From Veillonella sp. DNF00869 (GTDB lineage: Bacteria > Bacillota > Negativicutes > Veillonellales > Veillonellaceae), in the NCBI RefSeq assembly GCF_001553345.1, contig NZ_KQ960769.1, forward strand, positions 23,400 through 61,967: 38,568 nucleotides of DNA, written 5' to 3'. The notes beneath the pieces are model-generated. The model searched no databases, was not told where the DNA came from, and was given only the letters and a program-made list of their open reading frames with translations. Position 1 is the first letter of the stretch. The number at the start of each line of letters is the position of its first letter. Positions 1-7,723 of this stretch are shown here, one piece after another. The translations under genes were made by a program, and so were the position numbers.

Positions 1-13
1 GCCATTACGAGTA

Positions 14-163
14 GTAGCCTTGTGGCGTTCTTTACTACCCGAATCACACAAACACAAGAAGCCCGTAACATACCCCTGAACAAACATAACCACTGTATAG
101 TTTGAGAAGGAGTGTGTTACGGGCTTCCTTTTGCCCTATTTAGTTACGATAGCCACAGGCTAC
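14..163 (-). repeat. Structured intergenic repeat, copy A (nested hairpin)
   Basis: Two nested stems are visible. The outer stem pairs 14-26 with 152-163 (GTAGCC-T-TGTGGC against GCCACAGGCTAC). The inner stem pairs 58-70 with 115-127 (13 bp, GAAGCCCGTAACA). The core between them holds CAAAC (81-85) and GTTTG (100-104). The linkers resemble those of the neighbouring copy at 209-358, but the arm sequences differ while staying paired. It lies beyond the narI stop on the minus strand, so it may act as a processing or termination structure for the nar transcript. The family is not one I can name. Confidence 0.75.
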
Positions 164-208
164 ATAGCGAAACAAGAGACAACTCTAAGGAGCGCCCCTT
201 TATCGTAG

Positions 209-358
209 AAAGCCTTGTGGCATTCCTTAACTACCCGAATCACACAAATACAAGAAGAGCACGGCGTGCCCCCAAACAAGCATTATGAAATACCGTTTGA
301 GAGGGGGTATGCCGTGCTCTTCCCTTTGCACTATTCAGTTACAAACGCCACAAGCTTT
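209..358 (-). repeat. Structured intergenic repeat, copy B (nested hairpin)
   Basis: This is a second tandem copy of the same architecture. The outer stem pairs 209-221 with 347-358 (one bulge, one mismatch). The inner stem pairs 254-265 with 311-322 (GAAGAGCACGGC, perfect). The core contains CCCCCAAAC (269-277) against GTTTG and GGGGG (295-299 and 303-307). On the minus strand the apical sequence CAAACGGTATTTCATAATG is identical to that of the hairpin after ilvC at 38410-38428. It starts about 12 bases beyond the narI stop codon, the position expected of a 3' end structure for narGHJI. Confidence 0.75.
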
Positions 359-369
359 CATAGAGAAAA

Positions 370-1041
370 TTAGCGACGGTCTCGTTTACGATACACGATA
401 AATGGTCGTGCTAAGTAGTTAAATGGTACGCTTAAGCAATGTACTAAACGGCTGAATGGGAATACAATAGCCACAATCATCCAGGATAGCATATGGAACT
501 TAAAGATACCAGGTACGTTTTCCATTAAGGATGGATCTGGCATAGCCATCAATACGCTACGGAACCAAGGTCCAATAGATACACGATAGTCAAAGAATCC
601 AGACGCATTCAATAATGTACCAGCCATACCACTTACGATAGCTAGTGTAAAGAACAAGTACAACCATACATCCATTTTAGATGTGTTTGCACGTAATTCA
701 GGTGTTGTGAAACGACGTTTCATAAGCATTAAGAATCCTAGGATAAATAGGAAACCAGCCACAGCCCCCATATACAATGCGCCTTGATGGTACATATGGT
801 CATCAATACCGATCATAGCAGTCCAAGTTTTAGGAATCAATACCCCTACCACGTGGCCACCAATAACGCAAAGCAAACCAAAGTGGAACAATGGGTTCGC
901 AATACGCAATTGTTTCTTTTCTAAAAATTGACTTGATTTTGTGGTCCAGTTTCTTTCAAAGTAAAAGAAACGAACAAGAGTCCCTACGACAAAGAAGGTG
1001 AAAGCGATATAAGGCAGGGCGCCCCATAGAAATAAACTCAT
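370..1041 (-). CDS. narI: Respiratory nitrate reductase gamma subunit NarI (cytochrome b)
   Basis: NarI is the membrane anchor of nitrate reductase. It oxidises quinol through two b hemes and passes electrons to NarH. The 223-residue length fits the family, and five hydrophobic segments are visible. The four heme-ligand histidines of E. coli NarI (56, 66, 187, 205) have counterparts at H53, H63, H183 and H201 with identical spacing (10 and 18 residues). The start overlaps the narJ stop by 4 bases (ATGA), indicating translational coupling. It is the last gene of narGHJI and is followed by two structured repeats. Confidence 0.96.
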   Translation of the reverse strand: MSLFLWGALPYIAFTFFVVGTLVRFFYFERNWTTKSSQFLEKKQLRIANPLFHFGLLCVIGGHVVGVLIPKTWTAMIGIDDHMYHQGALYMGAVAGFLFILGFLMLMKRRFTTPELRANTSKMDVWLYLFFTLAIVSGMAGTLLNASGFFDYRVSIGPWFRSVLMAMPDPSLMENVPGIFKFHMLSWMIVAIVFPFSRLVHCLSVPFNYLARPFIVYRKRDRR

Positions 1042-1562
1042 AGTACACCGTCCTCCAATCCATTAGCAACAGATAAAATAACATCAAATAAGAATGCATA
1101 CGGCAGTTTCGCTTCGATGAAACGTTCCCGGATATATTCTAATTTTGGTTTACAGTATTCATAAATTTCTTTTGCTTTTTCTTCTTCGATAAGCGCACAT
1201 AATTCAAGAATAGCTGGGACAAAGTCTGGCATTTCTTTTGGTAAGTCATAGCCATTTTCAAGGAAAAATGCTTTGTATTTAACAAGTTCTTCTGCTTGTT
1301 CCCCTGTACCTTGTAATTCATAAGTAGATAAATACATATTCGTATTTTGACTAAAGTCAAAGGTACGCACATATTGATCTTCAAACTCTTTACGAGGTGT
1401 TTCTTCCACATAGTCGAAAAATTCTACCAAGGCTTGACGGAGTTGAGGGTGCGCAACAGATGTTGCGTCCCCCTTCCATTCTTGTAATTCATCATACCAA
1501 GTGGCATCGGGATAGCGAAGCAGAAATGACGCGATAAGCGCTATTTTCTGAGCATCATTCAT
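1038..1562 (-). CDS. narJ: Nitrate reductase assembly chaperone NarJ
   Basis: NarJ is a cytoplasmic chaperone of the TorD/NarJ family that binds the NarG N-terminus and allows molybdenum cofactor insertion before membrane docking. The protein has about 174 residues, is acidic and mostly helical, and has no membrane segment. I prefer the ATG at 1562, which overlaps the narH stop (TAATG) and sits about 9 bases after AGGGGG. An upstream in-frame ATG at 1571 is almost on top of that ribosome site. Assignment rests on position between narH and narI, length, and family-like segments such as ADFVPAILEL-type helices. Confidence 0.93.
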   Translation of the reverse strand: MNDAQKIALIASFLLRYPDATWYDELQEWKGDATSVAHPQLRQALVEFFDYVEETPRKEFEDQYVRTFDFSQNTNMYLSTYELQGTGEQAEELVKYKAFFLENGYDLPKEMPDFVPAILELCALIEEEKAKEIYEYCKPKLEYIRERFIEAKLPYAFLFDVILSVANGLEDGVL

Positions 1563-2989
1563 TATTGACATCCCCCTGTAGGACAGGCAAAACCACGTTT
1601 ATGTTGCATATCTGCACGACCTTCACGGGACGCTTTGATATCTGTAGGAATCACGAAACGATCATTGTATTTAGATAATGCTAATAATTTGTACATTTCG
1701 TACATTTGATCTTCTGTTAAATCGATTGGATGCTCAGGAGCCTCTCCACCTACATCGCGACGACGCATATATTCCCGCATATCTAATACACGTTGTAATA
1801 CGCGAGCTAGTGCATCTGCATTACCTGCTGTAAATAGATTCGCAAGATATTGTACAGGCACGCGCATTTCGTTTGCATCTGGTAAGTATACTTCAGATGT
1901 AATGCGTTGTACGATTGGACTCAATGGCGGCACATACCAAACCATTGGTAATGTACGATATTCTGGATGTAGTGGCAAGCCCACTTTCCATTCCTTGATC
2001 AATTTGTAAACTGGAGATTTTTGTGCTGCTTTAATCCAAGCTTCACCAATACCTTCTGCACGAGCCGCTTTTACTACTTCTGGATCATGAGGATCTAAGA
2101 TTAAATCCACTGTATTTTCGTAGATATCTGTATCATCTTTAGTAGCTGCGGCAGCTTCTACTTTATCCATATCATAGAAAACAACGCCTACATAACGCAT
2201 TCTACCTACGCAAGTTTCCGCACAAATTTGAGGCAAACCATTTTCCAAACGTGGGTAACAGAATACACATTTTTCAGCTTTATTTGTTTCCCAGTTATAG
2301 AAGATTTTTTTGTATGGGCAAGATGGTACGCAATGGCGCCAGCCACGACATACGTCTTGAGATACCAGAACCACACCGTCTTCATCACGTTTGTAAATCG
2401 CACCAGATGGGCACGCTGCCACACATGCTGGATTCAAACAGTGATTACATAGACGAGGTAAGTAGCGCATGAATACTTTTTCATAGTCAAACACAATATC
2501 TTCGCCCATTTTAGCTAAGTTAACATCAGAGCGAGCGTGTTCACCACCAGCCAAATCGTCATCCCAGTTAGGACCCCATTTGATTTCCATTTTTTCTTTT
2601 GTTACCAACGAACGTGGACGTGCTACTGGTTGGTTATTTTTACGACCAGAATGGATCAATGTTTCATAGTCATATGTCCATGGTTCAAAGTAGTCTTTCA
2701 ACTCAGGTTGTTCTGGATGATAGAACAATTTCATCAGACGATTTGTTTTGGAACCTGTAGCCAATGCTAATTTTCCATCGTTACCAACAGTCCAGCCGCC
2801 TTTCCATTTTTCTTGGTCTTCCCAATGACGAGGGTAGCCAACACCTGGGCGGGTTTCCACATTATTAAAGTACATATATTCCGCACCTTCGCGGTTTGTC
2901 CATGTATTTTTACAAGTGATAGAACATGTGTGACAGCCTAGACACTTGTCTAAATTTAGGACCATAGATACTTGAGCCTTAATCTTCAA
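1562..2989 (-). CDS. narH: Respiratory nitrate reductase beta subunit NarH (iron-sulfur protein)
   Basis: NarH carries the iron-sulfur wire between NarI hemes and NarG. All four cysteine groups are present: CLGCHTCSITC near the N-terminus, CNHCLNPACVAACP, CRGWRHCVPSCPYKK, and CVFCYPRLENGLPQICAETC. The third group has Trp in place of one Cys, as in other NarH proteins, where it marks the [3Fe-4S] cluster. Length is 475 residues, somewhat shorter than the 512 of E. coli. The start overlaps the narG end by 11 bases. No signal peptide is seen, consistent with a cytoplasm-facing complex. Confidence 0.97.
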   Translation of the reverse strand: MKIKAQVSMVLNLDKCLGCHTCSITCKNTWTNREGAEYMYFNNVETRPGVGYPRHWEDQEKWKGGWTVGNDGKLALATGSKTNRLMKLFYHPEQPELKDYFEPWTYDYETLIHSGRKNNQPVARPRSLVTKEKMEIKWGPNWDDDLAGGEHARSDVNLAKMGEDIVFDYEKVFMRYLPRLCNHCLNPACVAACPSGAIYKRDEDGVVLVSQDVCRGWRHCVPSCPYKKIFYNWETNKAEKCVFCYPRLENGLPQICAETCVGRMRYVGVVFYDMDKVEAAAATKDDTDIYENTVDLILDPHDPEVVKAARAEGIGEAWIKAAQKSPVYKLIKEWKVGLPLHPEYRTLPMVWYVPPLSPIVQRITSEVYLPDANEMRVPVQYLANLFTAGNADALARVLQRVLDMREYMRRRDVGGEAPEHPIDLTEDQMYEMYKLLALSKYNDRFVIPTDIKASREGRADMQHKRGFACPTGGCQ

Positions 2990-5900
2990 GCCAATCTACC
3001 TCCTTCATTTTACGAGCCACAATAGTCATATCCCGTTGGTTGCCAGTTGGGCCATAATAATTGAATCCATAACTTAATTGACCATAACCACCAATCATAT
3101 GTGTCGGTTTCAAATGAATGTGAGTTGGTGCATTGTGTGTACCACCGCGTTGTTTTTTAATTTGTGCAGCAGGTACGTTGATGTGACGGTCTTGGGCATG
3201 GTGCATGTAGGAAATACCACGAGGAATACGTGGGGATACTACAGCACGGGCTGCAACGATACCATTTTTATTGAAAGCTTCTACCCAATCATTATCTTGG
3301 ACATTGATTTCTTTCGCATCATCTTCGTTTAACCAAATTGTTTGTCCACCGCGGAACAATGTTAACAATTGTTGGCTATCGAAGTACATACTATGTGTAG
3401 ACCATTTATGATGTGGTGTTAAGTATTTCAATGTGATTTGAGGAACACCCTCTTGTGCATAATCACCTTTCACTGGTGCGTAGGACAAGACTGGTTTGTA
3501 AAGCGCCATAGCCTCACCATAGTCACGCATCATTTCATGGTCACAATAGAAGGATTGACGACCCGTAACCGTACGGAATGGAACTTTATCCTCAGTAGAT
3601 GTTGTAAATGGAGAATAACGACGGTCTTTATTATTTTTACCTGTACTTGTCACAGATGGAATGATAAAGCGTGGTTGACGTACCATATCGTCGAAGGTAA
3701 TGCGTTCTTCTTCACGACCTTTTGCATTCTTTTGAAGATCTGTTAAGCCTGTTTTTTCTTCCATAGCCTGCCAAGAACGAACTGCTAATTTACCATTCGT
3801 ACAAGAGGACAAGGTTAACACAACATTACAAGCTTCACGTGCTTCGTAGATGCTAGGACGACCATGAGATACGAAACCTGGTTGGTCGATCGTTCCATTT
3901 TGTTCATATAAGGATTGATATTCATCTGTTACATCCCATGCTAAACCATGAGCGCCTACTTTATTTTCAATATTAGGACCTAAGCCGATGAATTTTTCAA
4001 AGATTTTACTGTAATCACGTTTTACGTGTACAAGATTTGGCATAGTTTTACCTGGAATTGGTTCACATTCGCCTTTGCTCCAGTCTAATACTTTACCCAA
4101 TGGTTGAGCCACTTCGCCTGGGCTGTCATGACCCAATGGTTGTGCTACGATATCTTCGTATTCAGTGAAACCAGACTCTTTCGCTACGCGAGATACAGTT
4201 TCTGCCAAAGTACGGAATGTATCCCAGTCAGATTTAGTGTCCCATGCGCAATCAACAGCCGCTTGGAATACGTGCACGTATGGATGCATATCTGTGGAAG
4301 ATAAGTCTTGTTTTTCGTACCATGTTGCTGCAGGGAATACGATATCGGAATATAACGCCGTAGAAGCCATACGGAAATCGATGTCGATCAACAAGTCTAA
4401 TTTACCTGTTTCAGGAGCTTCACGCCAGTTGATTTCTTCTGGACGTACTGGTGCATCTTCATCTTCTAATACGCCATTTTTTGTACCTAATAAATATTTT
4501 AAGAAGTACTCATGACCTTTAGAGGAGGAACCAATCAAGTTCGAACGCCATACGAACAAGTTGCGTGGATGATTTTCTTTCGCAGAAGGATCTTCTACGC
4601 AGAATTTCAACTCTTTATTTTTCAATGCTTGTACGATGTATTGGTTAATTTCAGCTTCAGTACCTGCACCTGTCGCACGAGCATCATTGATTAAATCTTG
4701 ATAGTTACGGTTGAAAGTAGGGTAGGACGGCAACCAACCTAAACGAGCAGCCAATACATTATAGTCACCAGGGTGTCTGTAACGAGGTGTGGCTAATTTA
4801 GATACACGGTCTGCTAGGTCAATGCAGTCAGAACGATATTGTTCTGTAGCAAAGTAGAACCAAGATGTACCATTTTGTAAACGAGGTGCTTTACTCCAGT
4901 CGTTCGCTGTCATAATGCCAGCCCAACCTTCTACAGGACGTAATTTTTCTTGTCCTACATAGTGAGCCCAGCCACCGCCGTTAACGCCTTCTGTACCACA
5001 GAACATGATCAAGTTAAGGATCGTACGGTAAATTATGTCAGCATGATACCAGTGGTTGATACCAGCGCCCATGATGATCATGGAGCGACCTTTTGTTTGT
5101 TCTGCGTTGTCTGCAAATTCACGAGCTGTACGAATCACTACGTCTGCTTTCACGCCAGTAATTTTTTCTTGCCATGTTGGTGTATATGGAGTGTCTTCTT
5201 CATAGCTAGTCGCCACTTCACCGCCTAAACCACGATCGATACCATAGTTAGCAAGAATCAAGTCGTAAACTGTTGTTACTTGTACAGGACCTTCTTTAGT
5301 TTGTACTGTCATAACAGGAATAGCACGTTCAATAATACCTTCATGAGCTTCGTCACCGAAGTATGGTAATTTAACTAATGCTACGGAATCACGTTGGTCG
5401 ATGACAGATAAACGAGGAGATATTTTTTCTCCTGTTGCACGGTTTTCAAGACGTAAATTCCATTTTTTAGGATTTGTATGACGATCACCTAATGTACCAT
5501 TTGGTGCCACTACTGTATTCGTAATTTCATCGATAACGACAGTGTGGAAATCAGCGCCATCTTCTGTGCTACCTAAATCTTGATTGTTCAAGAAACGGCC
5601 CGCTTGTAAAGCACCATTGATTTCTTCTACACGTACTAAGAATGGTAAGTCAGTAAACTCTTTCGCATATTCTTTGAAATATGGAGTTTCTTTATCTACA
5701 TAGTATTCTTTCAGAATGACATGACCCATTGCCATTGCCATCGCTGCATCTGTACCTGCTTTTACATTCAACCAAGTGTCGGAGAATGTAGTAGATTCTG
5801 CATAGTCAGGAGATACAGAGACTACTTTTGTACCTTTATAACGTACTTCTGCCAAGAAGTGAGCATCCGGTGTACGAGTCAATGGTACATTGGAACCCCA

Positions 5901-6653
5901 TGTAATGATGTAACCTGCATTGTACCAGTCACCAGATTCTGGTGTATCAGTTTGTTCACCCCAAACTTGTGGGCTTGATGGCGGCAAATCAGCATACCAG
6001 TCATAGAAGGAAAGTGGAGTACCACCCATAAGGTTCAAGAAACGCGCACCACCTGCATAGGACAACATGGACATAGCTGGAATTACAGAGAATCCTGCGT
6101 TGCGGTCTGGACCATATGTTTTTGCTGTATATAATAAGGAAGCTGCTACGATTTCTGTAGATTCATCCCAAGTAGAACGTACAAAGCCACCCATACCACG
6201 AGCAGATTTATAACGTTTTGCTTTTTCAGGATCTTCTACAATAGATTTCCATGCTTCGATAGGATTTTTAGCAGTTTTCTTCGCTTCTCTCCAAAGCTCG
6301 ATCAATTCACCACGTACATATGGATATTTTACGCGTAGTGGGCTGTATAAATACCAAGAGAAAGTAGATCCTCGAGGGCATCCACGTGGTTCGTAATCTG
6401 GCATATCATCTGGTGTTTTAGGATAATCAGTTGCTTGATTTTCCCACGCTACAACACCATTTTTTACGTAAATATTCCAGCTACAAGAACCAGTACAGTT
6501 TACGCCATGTGTGGTGCGGACTACTTTATCGTAGGACCAACGGTCACGATAAAAATTTTCCCATTCACGACCACCTTCTTCTGTGATTTGATGGCCTGTT
6601 GGAGATACGTCCTTCTTGCGAAGAAACTTAAATTTTTGAGATAAAAGACTCAT
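2979..6653 (-). CDS. narG: Respiratory nitrate reductase alpha subunit NarG (molybdopterin catalytic subunit)
   Basis: NarG reduces nitrate to nitrite at a Mo-bisMGD centre. At 1224 residues it is full length. The proximal [4Fe-4S] ligands are visible as H49, C53, C57 and C92, matching the His/Cys3 pattern of E. coli NarG. The molybdenum ligand Asp is seen at D222 in FYDWYADLPP. The N-terminus lacks a twin-arginine signal, so the enzyme faces the cytoplasm. The start follows AAGGAGG by 7 bases. Only about 22 bases separate an upstream intrinsic terminator from this ribosome site, so transcription probably arrives by readthrough from the regulator gene. Confidence 0.98.
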   Translation of the reverse strand: MSLLSQKFKFLRKKDVSPTGHQITEEGGREWENFYRDRWSYDKVVRTTHGVNCTGSCSWNIYVKNGVVAWENQATDYPKTPDDMPDYEPRGCPRGSTFSWYLYSPLRVKYPYVRGELIELWREAKKTAKNPIEAWKSIVEDPEKAKRYKSARGMGGFVRSTWDESTEIVAASLLYTAKTYGPDRNAGFSVIPAMSMLSYAGGARFLNLMGGTPLSFYDWYADLPPSSPQVWGEQTDTPESGDWYNAGYIITWGSNVPLTRTPDAHFLAEVRYKGTKVVSVSPDYAESTTFSDTWLNVKAGTDAAMAMAMGHVILKEYYVDKETPYFKEYAKEFTDLPFLVRVEEINGALQAGRFLNNQDLGSTEDGADFHTVVIDEITNTVVAPNGTLGDRHTNPKKWNLRLENRATGEKISPRLSVIDQRDSVALVKLPYFGDEAHEGIIERAIPVMTVQTKEGPVQVTTVYDLILANYGIDRGLGGEVATSYEEDTPYTPTWQEKITGVKADVVIRTAREFADNAEQTKGRSMIIMGAGINHWYHADIIYRTILNLIMFCGTEGVNGGGWAHYVGQEKLRPVEGWAGIMTANDWSKAPRLQNGTSWFYFATEQYRSDCIDLADRVSKLATPRYRHPGDYNVLAARLGWLPSYPTFNRNYQDLINDARATGAGTEAEINQYIVQALKNKELKFCVEDPSAKENHPRNLFVWRSNLIGSSSKGHEYFLKYLLGTKNGVLEDEDAPVRPEEINWREAPETGKLDLLIDIDFRMASTALYSDIVFPAATWYEKQDLSSTDMHPYVHVFQAAVDCAWDTKSDWDTFRTLAETVSRVAKESGFTEYEDIVAQPLGHDSPGEVAQPLGKVLDWSKGECEPIPGKTMPNLVHVKRDYSKIFEKFIGLGPNIENKVGAHGLAWDVTDEYQSLYEQNGTIDQPGFVSHGRPSIYEAREACNVVLTLSSCTNGKLAVRSWQAMEEKTGLTDLQKNAKGREEERITFDDMVRQPRFIIPSVTSTGKNNKDRRYSPFTTSTEDKVPFRTVTGRQSFYCDHEMMRDYGEAMALYKPVLSYAPVKGDYAQEGVPQITLKYLTPHHKWSTHSMYFDSQQLLTLFRGGQTIWLNEDDAKEINVQDNDWVEAFNKNGIVAARAVVSPRIPRGISYMHHAQDRHINVPAAQIKKQRGGTHNAPTHIHLKPTHMIGGYGQLSYGFNYYGPTGNQRDMTIVARKMKEVDWLED

Positions 6654-6675
6654 CTCATGTCCTCCTTAAAAATAC

Positions 6676-6712
6676 AAAAAAACCCTTGCCTTCGTAGTGC
6701 TCACAGCAAGGG
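6676..6712 (-). terminator. Intrinsic terminator/attenuator between regulator gene and narG
   Basis: On the minus strand CCCTTGC (6712-6706) pairs with GCAAGGG (6689-6683) and is followed at once by seven T residues (6682-6676). No recognisable promoter fits between this T-run and the narG ribosome site at about 6661-6667. That suggests it tunes readthrough into narGHJI rather than ending an unrelated transcript. Confidence 0.8.
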
Positions 6713-6725
6713 GGGATAACCTTAA

Positions 6726-7427
6726 TCATTCGATATTGCTAATATTAGGATCGATAGTTTCTATATCTAAATCTAGCAAATCGATTAATGCATCAAAGTC
6801 ACAGATTACCAGATGGTGTTTATCATAGGCTACATAGCCTAACTTTCGTAACTCACTTAGCATGCGGTTTAAACCTTCCCGTGATGTGGCAGTAAATTCA
6901 GCTAATTCTTGGTTACTCAAAGCAATATCGATATAAATACCGTCATCACGTTTGATACCATAGCTATTAGCTAAACGCAATAATGTAGAATAAAATGCAC
7001 CTTTCTTACCGTATAATAATAAGTCTCTATACTTAGCTTGTTGTCGACGCATATGAAGTGTATAAATCTTCATCATCGTAATCGCTAATGAATGATCCTT
7101 AGCTATAGCAGGTTCTAATACATCATACCGTATGCAATAGACCGAGCAATCTTCTCTTGCTATGGCATTAAATACATACGATCTCGTATTCGTCTCATAC
7201 AAAGGAACTTCTCCAAGCACATTATTTTTGCCTACTAAACGCAGTGCAAAGGTATGTCCAGTGGATTCAAATTTCTTAATACTCAGACGCCCTCTCTGAA
7301 CGATATAAAAGTGTTCTGCCTTATCGCCTTCGTGAAATAAAAATTCTCCCTTTTTCAGATGAATTACTTCACCCGGCAATGCTAGCAATTGATTGATTAA
7401 CTCCTGTTCCATACTGTCACCATACAT
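6726..7427 (-). CDS. Crp/Fnr-family transcriptional regulator, probable nitrate respiration regulator
   Basis: The protein has a cyclic-nucleotide-binding-like beta barrel (about residues 15-115), a long dimer helix (about 110-140) and a winged helix-turn-helix (about 165-215). The recognition helix reads TSREGLNRML, with R183, E184 and R188 in the places of CRP R180, E181 and R185, which read TGTGA. The three cysteines (94, 98, 209) do not form an FNR-type iron-sulfur motif at the N-terminus, so oxygen sensing by that route is unlikely. The effector is unknown. The start could also be the ATG at 7412. The gene lies between narG and narK and is divergent from narK, so control of both is the natural inference. 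Confidence 0.85.
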   Translation of the reverse strand: MYGDSMEQELINQLLALPGEVIHLKKGEFLFHEGDKAEHFYIVQRGRLSIKKFESTGHTFALRLVGKNNVLGEVPLYETNTRSYVFNAIAREDCSVYCIRYDVLEPAIAKDHSLAITMMKIYTLHMRRQQAKYRDLLLYGKKGAFYSTLLRLANSYGIKRDDGIYIDIALSNQELAEFTATSREGLNRMLSELRKLGYVAYDKHHLVICDFDALIDLLDLDIETIDPNISNIE

Positions 7428-7513
7428 CTTTCAGTAACATTGATACTTATGAAGTTTTACTGCTTTCATCATACCAATCCGTCACATACATTTTAAATTT
7501 TGCGTACATTACC

Positions 7514-7519
7514 ATTATA
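7514..7519 (-). promoter_or_regulatory. Probable -10 element of the regulator-narGHJI promoter
   Basis: On the minus strand TATAAT occupies 7519-7514. The -35 region is poor (about AACTTA). A start site near 7508 would place the CRP-like site at 7542-7557 at about -41.5, the class II activator position. This is inference from spacing. Confidence 0.5.
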
Positions 7520-7541
7520 ACTTATTAATAATTATATAAGT

Positions 7542-7557
7542 TGTGCTTTTTATCACA
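7542..7557. promoter_or_regulatory. CRP/FNR-like binding site 1
   Basis: TGTGCTTTTTATCACA matches TGTGA-N6-TCACA with one mismatch. It lies in the shared region between the divergent regulator and narK genes. Confidence 0.6.
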
Positions 7558-7589
7558 TTCACATTATATTATATCTTATATAATAAGTG

Positions 7590-7605
7590 TGTGATTTTAG
7601 GCACA
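7590..7605. promoter_or_regulatory. CRP/FNR-like binding site 2
   Basis: TGTGATTTTAGGCACA matches TGTGA-N6-TCACA with one mismatch. It lies just before a TATAAT (7609-7614) and upstream of a TATACT (7643-7648), either of which could be the narK -10. Confidence 0.6.
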
Positions 7606-7668
7606 TATTATAATGAAAGTATGGCATAAGTCAATATTTTTTTATACTAATTTGTGTCTTCGATTTAC

Positions 7669-7689
7669 TGTGATACAAAAAGTATCACA
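7669..7689. promoter_or_regulatory. Perfect 8-bp palindrome in the narK leader
   Basis: TGTGATAC-AAAAA-GTATCACA is a perfect inverted repeat, 34 bases before the narK start. The TGTGA half-sites resemble the CRP-like sites upstream, but the spacing is 11 rather than 6. In RNA it would form an 8-bp hairpin with a five-A loop close to the ribosome site. Confidence 0.6.
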
Positions 7690-7723
7690 AGTTGTACGTT
7701 GAAAGGATTAAAGGAGTGTTCTC

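Noticed and set aside
1..370. CRISPR array at the left end
   Set aside because: The repeats are about 190 bases apart, palindromic at two levels and only two in number, without spacers or cas genes.
2206..6644. Many short open frames inside narG and narH on both strands
   Set aside because: They are shadows of the strongly supported nar genes and lack ribosome sites or family features.
6590..6653. Twin-arginine signal at the NarG N-terminus
   Set aside because: The start MSLLSQKFKFLRKKD has no RR-x-F-L-K motif or hydrophobic core, so NarG is cytoplasmic.
6726..7427. True FNR with an oxygen-sensing iron-sulfur cluster
   Set aside because: No N-terminal cysteine cluster is present and the recognition helix is CRP-like.
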